A stretch of 64,000 nt of DNA from CAWJFP01 sp963842155 (GTDB lineage Bacteria; Pseudomonadota; Alphaproteobacteria; JACZXZ01), in the NCBI GenBank assembly GCA_963842155.1, contig CAWJFP010000041.1:1-64000 (forward strand), in the 5' to 3' direction. The position numbers were made by a program, and so were the translations under genes. Positions 26,929 to 34,551 of the stretch are shown here, in pieces. How positions within the stretch are numbered: the first letter of the stretch is position 1; each line of letters begins with the position of its first letter. A model generated the notes under the pieces. That model was given only the letters and a program-made list of their open reading frames with translations, searched no databases and had not been told where the DNA came from.

Positions 26929-26930
26929 GG
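26886..26930. repeat. REP-type palindrome, family A, copy 2, overlapping the bolA stop
   Basis: An imperfect stem-loop with inner arms GGCGGC (26902-26907) and GCCGCC (26911-26916). Its core (26897-26921) is the reverse complement of the copy at 9581-9605 with one difference. It encodes the final residues of BolA and includes that gene's TGA (26926-26928). It also sits between the convergent bolA and DUF2889 genes, where it could act as a terminator. Confidence 0.75.
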
Positions 26931-26948
26931 GCAACTCGAGAGTCCCGC

Positions 26949-27512
26949 TCACCTCCCCGTATAGAAGGCCGGCCAGGAGCGCTTCACCACCTCGCCGTCG
27001 CTGCGCATGGCGTGGCAGCTGTCGATGAGATCGGGCTTGCGCGGCGTGGCCGCAGGCGCCGCGCGCGCGGCCGCCTCGCGCTTGGCGCGCTGGGGGTAGA
27101 CGGTCTGGTAGGCGGTGGTGGCGAGCGGACCCAAAAGCTCGACCAGATGAGTGCAGCCGTTGGTCCGGCCCAGCAGCTCATGCACGCGGCGCCGCCATCC
27201 CGCGCCGATGCGGATGCCCTTGAGCGCCTCGAAGCGCGGCGTCACCTCGGGACATGCACGGAAAGGAAAATGGTCGCTCGCCGCCTCGGCCGCGTGGATC
27301 AGCAGATCGTCGTCGACCGTGAGGCGCAGCCACATCTCATGCACCGGCGTGCCGGGCGCCACGACGCCGCGATAATCGTTCTCGAATTGATGGCTCTTCG
27401 TATCGACCAGATGGCCCTCGATGTCCCACAGCCCGTCGGCGCGGCGATAGCCCCGACAGACGATCTCGCGCAAATGCATGGGCTCGCGCGTCACGGCAGG
27501 GGTGAGCGGCAT
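26949..27512 (-). CDS. DUF2889 family protein
   Basis: A 187-residue cytoplasmic protein matching DUF2889 by the ordered motifs MHLREIVCRGYRRADGLWDI, EGHLVDTKSHQFEND, IHEMWLRL-type (here VHEMWLRLTVDDDLLI) and IGAGWRRRVHELLGRTNGCT, followed by LVELLGPLATTAYQT. Function is unknown; in other bacteria such proteins occur with lipid or aromatic-acid metabolism genes. The ATG at 27512 has a GGAGA ribosome site; an in-frame TTG overlapping the upstream stop is less likely. It is last in the aroK-aroB-CorC-DUF2889 run, 56 bases after CorC. Confidence 0.82.
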   Translation of the reverse strand: MPLTPAVTREPMHLREIVCRGYRRADGLWDIEGHLVDTKSHQFENDYRGVVAPGTPVHEMWLRLTVDDDLLIHAAEAASDHFPFRACPEVTPRFEALKGIRIGAGWRRRVHELLGRTNGCTHLVELLGPLATTAYQTVYPQRAKREAAARAAPAATPRKPDLIDSCHAMRSDGEVVKRSWPAFYTGR

Positions 27513-27568
27513 GGGGCTCGGTCTCCGGTTGATGCTGCAGTGCGATATATGCCGGGCCAGAGAGCCGG

Positions 27569-28882
27569 TCAAGCCGCGCTGCTGCTTGCCGTCAAAGTCG
27601 CGGACGGCGTCACGCGGATGAGGGTGATCTGGTTGCGATGGCGACGCAGCACTTCGAAGCGGAAGCCGTGGAAGGTGAAGACCTGGCCGGCATCGGGGAT
27701 CATGCGCGCCTCGCGCAGCACGAGGCCCGCGACGGTCGCGGCCTCCTCCTCGGGCAGGCGCCAGTCGAACTCGCGGTTCAGGTCGCGGAGGGTGACGGCG
27801 CCGTCGACGAGGTAGCTGCCGCCCGGCTCGGCGCGCACGCCGGTCACCGGCACGTCATGCTCGTCGGCGATGTCGCCCACGATCTCCTCGAGGATGTCCT
27901 CGAGCGCCACCAGGCCGAGGAAGCTGCCATATTCGTCCACCACCAGCGCCACATGCTCGCGCCGGCGGCGGAAGGCCTGGAGCTGGTCCAAGAGCCGCGT
28001 CGTGTCCGGGATGAACCAGGGCTTGGCGGCGAGCGACATGATGTCGAGCTTGTCGACCTCGCCTTGATGCTGGCGCACGGCGCGCAGCAGGCTCTTGGCA
28101 TGCAGCACACCCACGATGTTGTCCGGGTTGCCGCGCCAAAGCGGGATGCGCGTATGCTGGCTCTCGACCACCTGGTCGATGACGGCGACGGTGCCGAGAT
28201 CGGCGTCGATCGCCACCACGTTCTTGCGATGGACCATGATCTGCCCGACCTCGACGTCGGCGAGGTCGAGCACGCTGCGCAGCATGCGGCGCTCATGGAG
28301 GGTCTCGGGCGCCGGTCCGCGATGCAGCTCGATCGCGCCGCGCAGCTCCTGCTCCTGCTGCTCGCCCGTGATGTCGGTCGCGACCTTCGCGCCGAACAGG
28401 CGGAAGATGCCGCGCACCAGCGCTGCGAGCGCGAGCGTCACCGGCGCCAGCGCCCAGACCACGCCACGGAGTATGGGCGCCAGCCTGAGGGCGAGCCGAT
28501 CGGCGTGGTGGATGGCGTAGCTCTTGGGCAGCACCTCGGCGAAGAGCAGCACGACGACGGTCATGGCAATGGTGGCATAGGCCACGCCCGCGCTGCCGAA
28601 CCAGGCGATGAGGATGCTGGTGGCAAGGGCGGAGGCGAGGATGGTTGTGAGGTTGTTGCCGAGCAGGATGGCGCCGATCAGGCGCTCCTTCTCCGCCCGC
28701 AGCCGGTTGACGATGAGCGCGCGCTTGTCGCCCTCCTCCTCGAGCGTATGCATGCGCGCGCGCGAGGCGGCGGTGACGGCGGTCTCGGAGGCCGAGAAGA
28801 AGGCCGAGGCCAGCAGCAACACCAGGATCAGCGCCAGCATCCCGACCAAGGTCGCGTCGATGCCGGAGAGAAGCGCCGTCAC
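27569..28882 (-). CDS. HlyC/CorC (CNNM-type) membrane transporter protein
   Basis: A 437-residue integral membrane protein. An N-terminal DUF21 (CNNM) domain has about four helices (ALILVLLLASAFFSASETAV; LIGAILLGNNLTTILASALA; ATIAMTVVVLLFAEVLPKSY). Then come a pair of CBS domains (about 205-335: VGQIMVHRKNVVAIDADLG ... VVDEYGSFLGLVALEDILEE) and a C-terminal CorC_HlyC domain. Members are implicated in Mg2+/Co2+ transport or resistance; substrate here is not provable. It follows aroB by 10 bases, an arrangement common in alphaproteobacteria, and probably belongs to that operon. Confidence 0.92.
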   Translation of the reverse strand: MTALLSGIDATLVGMLALILVLLLASAFFSASETAVTAASRARMHTLEEEGDKRALIVNRLRAEKERLIGAILLGNNLTTILASALATSILIAWFGSAGVAYATIAMTVVVLLFAEVLPKSYAIHHADRLALRLAPILRGVVWALAPVTLALAALVRGIFRLFGAKVATDITGEQQEQELRGAIELHRGPAPETLHERRMLRSVLDLADVEVGQIMVHRKNVVAIDADLGTVAVIDQVVESQHTRIPLWRGNPDNIVGVLHAKSLLRAVRQHQGEVDKLDIMSLAAKPWFIPDTTRLLDQLQAFRRRREHVALVVDEYGSFLGLVALEDILEEIVGDIADEHDVPVTGVRAEPGGSYLVDGAVTLRDLNREFDWRLPEEEAATVAGLVLREARMIPDAGQVFTFHGFRFEVLRRHRNQITLIRVTPSATLTASSSAA

Positions 28883-28892
28883 GGCCTATGCC

Positions 28893-30008
28893 TCACGCTG
28901 CCACGGCGCGGTCGAGCAGCGCGCGCACCTGGTCGGGCTCGACCTCGGTCGCGACGAAGGCCTGGCCGATGCCGCGCGCGAGCACGAAGCGCGTCTTGCC
29001 GTCGCGCACCTTCTTGTCGCGCGACATATGGGCGAGGAGCGCGTCCGGATCGACGCGGCCGAGGCCCGCATGGCCGAGCTCGGTCGGCAGGCCGACGGCC
29101 GCGAGATGGCGCCGCGCGCGCGCCGCGTCCTCGGGCGGGCAGAGGCCGAGCCTGACCGAGAGATCGAAGGCCAGCACCATGCCGAGCGCCACCGCCTCGC
29201 CATGCAGCAGCTCGGGCCCGAAATCCATCTCGGCCTCGAGCGCATGGCCGAAAGTATGGCCGAGATTGAGCAGCGCGCGCTCGCCGCTCTCGCGCTCGTC
29301 GGCCGCGACGATCGCCGCCTTGATGGCGCAGCTCCTGACCACCGCCGCGCGCCGCAATGCCTCGTCGCCCGCGACGAGCGCCGCTCCATGTTCCTCGAGC
29401 CAGGCGAAGAAGGTCGCGTCCCTGGCGAGCCCGTATTTGACCACCTCGGCGTAGCCGGCGAGGAACTCGCGGCGCGGCAGGCTGGCGAGGGTCGCGATAT
29501 CGGCGAGCACCAGGCGGGGCTGATAGAAGCTTCCGACGAGGTTCTTGCCGTAACGCGTATTGATGCCCGTCTTGCCACCGACCGCGCTGTCGACCTGGGC
29601 AAGCAGTGTCGTCGGCAGCTGGATGAAGGGCAGGCCGCGCAGCGCGATCGAGGCGGCGAAGCCGGCGATGTCGCCCACCACGCCGCCGCCGAGTGCCAAG
29701 ATGGCGGTCGAGCGCTCGATCTTGGCTTCGAGCAGGCGATCGAGCAGGCGCTCGAGCGGAGCGAACTCCTTGGTCGCTTCGCCGGGCGGGAGCGCTATCG
29801 TCTGGCGGGCGATGGCGGCGCGGTCGAGCGAGGCCTCGAGCGCCGGAAGATGGAGCCGAGCCACGGTCTCGTCCGTCACCACGACGACGCGCGAGCGCTG
29901 CAGCAGCGGCTTCATCAGCGCGCCGGCTTCGTTCAAGAGCCCGGCGCCGACGAGAATATCGTAGCTGCGCGCGCCGAGCGCCACGGAAAGCGTCTCATGC
30001 TTGCTCAT
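28893..30008 (-). CDS. aroB: 3-dehydroquinate synthase
   Basis: A 371-residue cytoplasmic enzyme, second step of the shikimate pathway (DAHP to 3-dehydroquinate, NAD+ and divalent metal needed). Family motifs are clear: ILALGGGVVGDIAGFAASIA, RGLPFIQLPTTLLAQVDSAV then GGKTGIN, AGYAEVVKYGL, and the metal-site LLNLGHTFGHALE with the HGEAVALGM segment. Its ATG overlaps the aroK stop by four bases (ATGA), showing translational coupling. Together aroK and aroB give two shikimate-pathway steps in one transcript. Confidence 0.97.
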   Translation of the reverse strand: MSKHETLSVALGARSYDILVGAGLLNEAGALMKPLLQRSRVVVVTDETVARLHLPALEASLDRAAIARQTIALPPGEATKEFAPLERLLDRLLEAKIERSTAILALGGGVVGDIAGFAASIALRGLPFIQLPTTLLAQVDSAVGGKTGINTRYGKNLVGSFYQPRLVLADIATLASLPRREFLAGYAEVVKYGLARDATFFAWLEEHGAALVAGDEALRRAAVVRSCAIKAAIVAADERESGERALLNLGHTFGHALEAEMDFGPELLHGEAVALGMVLAFDLSVRLGLCPPEDAARARRHLAAVGLPTELGHAGLGRVDPDALLAHMSRDKKVRDGKTRFVLARGIGQAFVATEVEPDQVRALLDRAVAA

Positions 30009-30583
30009 GACGCGCTCGCCGGGGCGCGGCTCTCGCCGCTCCTGCCGAGATGGCGGCCGAGCGCCTCCACCACGCAGTCGAGGGTCGCTTCGGGCGGGCC
30101 GTCGAGGCTGTCCACAACGATGTCGGCCTCGGCATAGACGGGATAGCGCTCGGCGATCAGGCGCTCGAGGATGGCGCGGCGGTTGCCCTGCTTGAGCAGC
30201 GGCCGGCTGTCGCGCCGGGAGACGCGGCGCAGCAGGAGATCGAGCTCGGCGCGGAGCCAGATCGAGACGCCGCGCTCGCGGATCTTGGCGCGCGTACGCG
30301 GGTCCATGAAGGCGCCGCCCCCCGTCGCCAGCACATGGACCGGATCGTCGAGCAGCCTCTCGATCACGCGCCGCTCGCCCTCGCGGAAATAGGCCTCGCC
30401 ATGCTGCGCGAAAATCTCCTCGATGCTGCTGCGCGCGGCGGCCTCGATCTCCTGGTCGGCGTCGACGAACGGCAAGCCGAAGCGCGCGGCGAGGCGCTTG
30501 CCGATATAGCTCTTGCCCGCGCCCATCAATCCGACGAGAACGATGGTCTTCGCGGGCGCAGGAAGCGTTTGCGGCGCGGTCAT
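30005..30583 (-). CDS. aroK: Shikimate kinase
   Basis: A 192-residue P-loop kinase that makes shikimate-3-phosphate. The Walker A motif GLMGAGKS is at residues 18-25. Shikimate-binding motifs follow: the DADQEIE acidic motif, FREGERRVIERLL, and the ATGGGAF loop; the lid RRDSRPLLKQGN is also present. A 15-residue Pro/Ala-rich N-terminus and a short C-terminal extension are normal for alphaproteobacteria. It is first in the minus-strand run aroK-aroB-CorC-DUF2889. The 271-base gap upstream is shared with the divergent small membrane protein gene and contains two hairpins, one at 30636-30658. Confidence 0.96.
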   Translation of the reverse strand: MTAPQTLPAPAKTIVLVGLMGAGKSYIGKRLAARFGLPFVDADQEIEAAARSSIEEIFAQHGEAYFREGERRVIERLLDDPVHVLATGGGAFMDPRTRAKIRERGVSIWLRAELDLLLRRVSRRDSRPLLKQGNRRAILERLIAERYPVYAEADIVVDSLDGPPEATLDCVVEALGRHLGRSGESRAPASAS

Positions 30584-30854
30584 GATGTTGGATCGCTCGA
30601 AATCATGCTATGGTCAAGGTCCACGGCGCGGTCGCGCGCGGTCCCGGAAACCGCGCGAGCCCGGCCGAATGAGGCCGGGGATGCCGTAAATTCGCCACAG
30701 TGGAACTCTACCACAAAAGCCAAACGCCGGTCGCAGCGTTCCGCGCCACGGGCGCGGGGGTCGGCGACACGGCCACAAATACGGCGGCCGCTCCCGCACG
30801 GGAGATACCGGCCACCGCGGCGCCCTCCGAACCGAACCAGCCTGACGGACCTCC

Positions 30855-30995
30855 ATGGGCAGACTGTTCCGCATCCTCTTTCTCCTTATCCTTCTGTTGA
30901 TCGTGGGCGGCGCCGTGCTGCTCGCCGCCTGGCGCATCCCGGCGCCCACCGCGAAGGTCGAGAAGGTCATTCCCAATGACCGGTTCCCGCGCTAG
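30855..30995 (+). CDS. 46-residue single-helix membrane protein
   Basis: A short gene, ATG 30855 to TAG 30993-30995. One strong membrane helix (about residues 7-26, FLLILLLIVGGAVLLAAW) is followed by a conserved-looking tail IPAPTAKVEKVIPNDRFPR. I recall similar mini-proteins with a PAPT...VEKVIPxDRF tail at this position (opposite aroK, before xerD) in other alphaproteobacteria, but could not check. Its last 20 bases overlap the start of the next gene, which points to coupled translation. Function unknown. The ribosome site is weak. Confidence 0.68.
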   Translation: MGRLFRILFLLILLLIVGGAVLLAAWRIPAPTAKVEKVIPNDRFPR

Positions 30996-32868
30996 GCGCA
31001 AGCTCGGGCTGATGCTGCTGGGGCTGCTGGCGGCACCAGCGGCGGCGGCGGAGCGGCCGACCCAGCTGGCCCAGGCCGGGGCGCCGATCCAGCTTCTTCC
31101 GCCGGGCCATCCCGGCGCGGTCGAGCAGGCCCCCCTCACCGCCCCCCCGTCCAATACGGTGACGCCCAATAGCGTCACGCCAAACACGGTCACGCCCAAT
31201 AGCGTCGCTCCGGGCACGGTCACGCCAGTGACGCCCGCGGGCGCCCTCGCGCCGGCCAATCCGACGGGGCCCAAGGGCATCGAGGTGAATCGCCTCGCCG
31301 GCATCGACGTCGATACGCTCGGCACCCTCGATCCGCAAAGCGGCGGCCTCGGCCTCGAGCTCTGGCGCGGCATGAAGCGGGCCGAGCTCCAAGCCTTGAT
31401 CCCGGCGCTCCCCGAGGCGCTGCCTTCCAGCACCTTGCGCGACCTGCAGCGCCGGCTCCTGCTTTCGACCGCCGCGGCGCCGGAGGGCCCGCCCGAGGAA
31501 GGGCCGTCGATCGCCGCATTGCGCGCGCGCAAGCTCGCCGCCATGGGCGCGACCGAGGATCTCCACGCCCTCGCCTCCATCCTGCCGAGCCGCATCGATG
31601 ATGAGGGCCTCGCCCGCAGCCGGGTCGAGGCGAACTTCCTCGGCGCCGACAACAATGCCGCCTGCATAGAGACCAAGGCGCTGATCCATCGCTACCACGA
31701 CGTTTTCTGGCAGAAGGCGCTGATCTTCTGCCAGCTCGTGGACGGCAAGCATGAGGAAGCCGAGATGGGCCTGAGCCTCCTGCGCGATCAGGGCGACGGC
31801 AAGGATGCGGCCTTCTTCGCGCTCGCCGACCGGCTGGGCGGCAACCACGCGGCCAAAATCGCCGCCCTCGCGCAGCCCACGCCTCTCCTGCTTGCCATGC
31901 TGGCCACCGCCAAGGAGGGACTGCCGGCCGATTCGGCGCGCAGCTTCGAGACCGCGACCATCCGCACCCTCGCGGTCAGCAATCTGGCGCCGCCCGAGCT
32001 CCGCCTCGCCGCGGCGGAACGCGCCGGCGCGATCGGGCTGCTCGATGCGAGCGAGCTCGGCGCGGTCTACGACAAGGTGGCGTTGTCCACGGCCGATCTG
32101 GCGAACCCCATCGCCAAGGCGCGCGCCGAGTACGGCCCGCATGCGCGGGCCTTGCTCTACCATGCGGCCAAGGCGCAGAAATCCATGCCGGCACGCGCCG
32201 AGATCATCACCGCCGCACTCCTGCTCGCGCGTGGCACGAGCGCCTATTCGATCGCCGTTCTGGCCAATCTGCCCCTCATGGGCGACATCCATCCGGCGCC
32301 CGAATTCGCCGGCTTCGCCCTCGAGGCGGGGCGCGCGCTCTACTTCGCCGGACATGGCGATGCGGCCGAGGCCTGGCTGCAGTTCGCCAGGCAGAACGCC
32401 CATGGGAGCCAGCAGGCCGCCGAAGCCGCCATCGGTCTATGGCCTTATGCGCGCCTTGCCGGATCGAAGCTCGCGCCGCTGGACGCGAGTGCCCTCACGG
32501 CCTGGCGCGCGACGCAAACGGATGTGGCGCCCGATATCGCCGCCAAGCGCGCGGCGCGTCTCTTCGGCCTGCTCGGCGCCTTCGGCGACAAGCTGCCGCT
32601 GGAGGCATGGCAGCCGCTCTACGCGCAGGCGCTGGAGCCCGAATCCGCCGCCATGCCGTCAGTCGCCTCGTGGCATGGGATCGCGGAGGCCTCCGCGGCG
32701 GCGCGCGGCGAGAGCCTGATCATGATCCTGCTCGCGCTCGGCGACCGCGCGCCGCAGGACATGAACCCGCTCGCGGTGATCGCCGCCGTCGAGGCGCTGC
32801 GCCGGCTCGGCCTCGAATCGGGCGCGCGCCAGCTCGCCATCGAAGCGGCGATCGCGGGCGGCATCTGA
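30976..32868 (+). CDS. Secreted helical-repeat protein of unknown function upstream of xerD
   Basis: A 630-residue protein with a clear Sec signal peptide (RRKLGLMLLGLLAAPAAAA, cleavage after about residue 25). A Pro/Thr-rich linker with five-residue repeats (NTVTP/NSVTP) spans about 60-84. The rest is almost entirely Ala/Leu-rich amphipathic helix pairs, of TPR/SEL-like or alpha-solenoid appearance, but no named motif is clear. It contains only a few cysteines (for example in NNAACIETK and FCQLVDG). It should be periplasmic. The start overlaps the small membrane protein gene upstream, and xerD starts five bases after its stop. Function is not known to me. Confidence 0.72.
   Translation: MTGSRARRKLGLMLLGLLAAPAAAAERPTQLAQAGAPIQLLPPGHPGAVEQAPLTAPPSNTVTPNSVTPNTVTPNSVAPGTVTPVTPAGALAPANPTGPKGIEVNRLAGIDVDTLGTLDPQSGGLGLELWRGMKRAELQALIPALPEALPSSTLRDLQRRLLLSTAAAPEGPPEEGPSIAALRARKLAAMGATEDLHALASILPSRIDDEGLARSRVEANFLGADNNAACIETKALIHRYHDVFWQKALIFCQLVDGKHEEAEMGLSLLRDQGDGKDAAFFALADRLGGNHAAKIAALAQPTPLLLAMLATAKEGLPADSARSFETATIRTLAVSNLAPPELRLAAAERAGAIGLLDASELGAVYDKVALSTADLANPIAKARAEYGPHARALLYHAAKAQKSMPARAEIITAALLLARGTSAYSIAVLANLPLMGDIHPAPEFAGFALEAGRALYFAGHGDAAEAWLQFARQNAHGSQQAAEAAIGLWPYARLAGSKLAPLDASALTAWRATQTDVAPDIAAKRAARLFGLLGAFGDKLPLEAWQPLYAQALEPESAAMPSVASWHGIAEASAAARGESLIMILLALGDRAPQDMNPLAVIAAVEALRRLGLESGARQLAIEAAIAGGI
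31153..31227 (+). repeat. Five 15-bp tandem units coding N(T/S)VTP
   Basis: Five consecutive in-frame 15-base units encode NTVTP, NSVTP, NTVTP, NSVAP and GTVTP in the linker of the secreted protein. Alternating T/S units suggest an ancestral 30-base duplication. Such runs can change length by slippage. Confidence 0.85.
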
Positions 32869-32873
32869 GTCCC

Positions 32874-33866
32874 ATGCCCGCGACGCCGCCCGCTTCGGGC
32901 GTCTCCCGCAAAGACGGCGGCAAGGGACGCCGCGGGCGGCCGCGCAAGCTTGCGGCGCCGCTCGATCGTCATATCGAGGCTTTTCTCGAGATGCTGGTCG
33001 CCGAGCGCGGCGCCGCGCGCAACACGGTCGAGGCCTATCGGCGCGATCTGGCCGACCTAGCCGCGTTCCTCGCGCGGCGCAAGCTGCAGACCTATGCGGC
33101 GGACGACAGGGTATTGCGCGACTATCTCGGGCGCGCGGCGCGCGCCGGGCTCGCCCCGCGCACCACGGCGCGCCGGCTTTCGGCCCTCCGGCAGTTCCAT
33201 CGCTTCCTTTATATCGAGGGCATCCGACCCGACGATCCCTCGAGCGCGCTCGACAGTCCGCGCCTGGGCAGGACGCTGCCCAAATATCTCGCCGAGGGCG
33301 AGGTGGAGGCGTTGCTCGAGGCGGCGCGGGCGCGGCCGGGCGCGCAGGGCCTGCGCCTCGCGGCGCTCCTCGAGCTGCTCTACGCCACCGGCTTGCGCGT
33401 CTCAGAACTCGTCGGGCTGCCGCTTGCGGCCCTCGCGCGCGACCGGCGGCTCGTCACGGTGCGCGGCAAAGGCGACAAGGAGCGGCTGGTGCCGCTCGGC
33501 GGCGCGGCGCGCGGCGCGCTCGAGCGTTGGCTGCCGGCGCGGCAGGAGGCGCTCGGCAAAGGCGCCTCGCGCTTCCTCTTCCCCTCGGGCGCGTGGCAGG
33601 GCCACTTGACGCGCCACCGCTTCGGCCAGCTCTTGAAGGAGCTCGCGGCCGAGGCCGGGCTCGATCCCGCGAAGGTCTCGCCCCATGTGCTGCGCCACGC
33701 CTTCGCCACGCATCTTCTCGCCCATGGCGCCGATCTGCGCAGCGTCCAGCGCCTGCTCGGCCATGCCGACATCAGCACCACGCAGATCTACACCCATGTG
33801 CTGGAGGAGCGTCTTCGGCGCCTCGTGCGCGAGCATCACCCTCTGGCCAAGCGCGATGCGGGTTAG
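32874..33866 (+). CDS. xerD: Tyrosine recombinase XerD
   Basis: A 330-residue site-specific recombinase that resolves chromosome dimers at dif with XerC. After a basic N-terminal extension of about 27 residues come the SAM-like core-binding domain (about 28-125) and the catalytic domain. All catalytic residues are visible: Arg175 (ATGLRVSELVGL), Lys199 (VRGKGDKERLVP), His271 and Arg274 (SPHVLRHAFATHLL), His297 (LLGHADISTTQIY) and the nucleophile Tyr306. XerD rather than XerC is inferred from context next to aroK. The start ATG lies five bases after the preceding stop. Confidence 0.93.
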   Translation: MPATPPASGVSRKDGGKGRRGRPRKLAAPLDRHIEAFLEMLVAERGAARNTVEAYRRDLADLAAFLARRKLQTYAADDRVLRDYLGRAARAGLAPRTTARRLSALRQFHRFLYIEGIRPDDPSSALDSPRLGRTLPKYLAEGEVEALLEAARARPGAQGLRLAALLELLYATGLRVSELVGLPLAALARDRRLVTVRGKGDKERLVPLGGAARGALERWLPARQEALGKGASRFLFPSGAWQGHLTRHRFGQLLKELAAEAGLDPAKVSPHVLRHAFATHLLAHGADLRSVQRLLGHADISTTQIYTHVLEERLRRLVREHHPLAKRDAG

Positions 33867-33889
33867 CTCCAATCAACATTCATTTCATT

Positions 33890-34046
33890 GTCATTCCGGA
33901 AGCTTAGGCGAGCCCGGAAAAGCGCGCGCTTTTCCGGCTTGCGAGCCTTGCTATACGGAATCCATGGCGATACCGGCGCCGACCTAACCATGGATTCCGA
34001 ATCGCGCAAATCCTTGTTGCACAACGATTTGCTTGTCCGAAATGAC
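33890..34046. repeat. Long composite palindrome between convergent xerD and mutT
   Basis: About 157 bases built from nested inverted repeats. Outer ends TCATTCCGGA (33891-33900) and TCCGAAATGA (34036-34045) pair with one mismatch. Inside are a perfect 24-bp palindrome (33914-33937) and perfect 12-bp arms 33956-33967 with 33988-33999. It fills the gap between two convergent genes and resembles alphaproteobacterial extragenic palindromes; it probably also ends transcription of both genes. Confidence 0.7.
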
Positions 34047-34101
34047 GAACCGAAAATCAATGTCGGGTCGCCCTAGATTGACTGCGCGTCTGCGGCGGCG
34101 C

Positions 34102-34542
34102 TTAAAGCAGATCGCGGAGCTGGGCCACCAGCGGCGCGTCGGCGGGCAGCATGGGATAGTCGCCGAGCCGCGCCGGCAATACCCATTTGAGCTCTTGCCC
34201 CTCGCGCGGGCGCGCGGTGCCGCGCCAGACGCGACAGGCAAAAAGCGGCATCAAGAGATGGAAGTCGTCGTAGCGGTGCGAGGCGAAGGCCAAAGGTGCC
34301 AGGCAGCTTTGCGCCGTGTCGATGCCGAGCTCCTCCCTGAGCTCGCGGATGAGGGCCGCCTCCGGCGTCTCGCCCTCGCGCAGCTTGCCGCCGGGAAATT
34401 CCCACAAGCCCGCCATCTCCTTGCCCGGCGGACGGCGGGCGAGCAGGACCCTGCCGTCGCGATCGATCAGCGCCACGGCCGCGACGAGGAGGACCGGCAG
34501 CGCCGTAGACGGCGGCTGCGGCAGGTCGGCGCAGCCGCTCAC
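34102..34542 (-). CDS. mutT: MutT-type Nudix hydrolase (8-oxo-dGTP diphosphatase)
   Basis: A 146-residue Nudix enzyme. The Nudix box GGKLREGETPEAALIRELRE-ELGI is complete, with all acidic metal ligands, and the preceding RPPGKEMAGLWEFPGGK matches MutT proteins that hydrolyse oxidised dGTP. A C-terminal ELKWVLPARLGDYPMLPAD segment is also typical of MutT. It should protect DNA from 8-oxoguanine. It is the last gene of the run parvulin-argJ-mutT, nine bases after argJ, the usual alphaproteobacterial order. MutT is favoured over other Nudix enzymes by context and the WEFPGGK motif. Confidence 0.9.
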   Translation of the reverse strand: MSGCADLPQPPSTALPVLLVAAVALIDRDGRVLLARRPPGKEMAGLWEFPGGKLREGETPEAALIRELREELGIDTAQSCLAPLAFASHRYDDFHLLMPLFACRVWRGTARPREGQELKWVLPARLGDYPMLPADAPLVAQLRDLL

Positions 34543-34551
34543 GCCGCCGCC

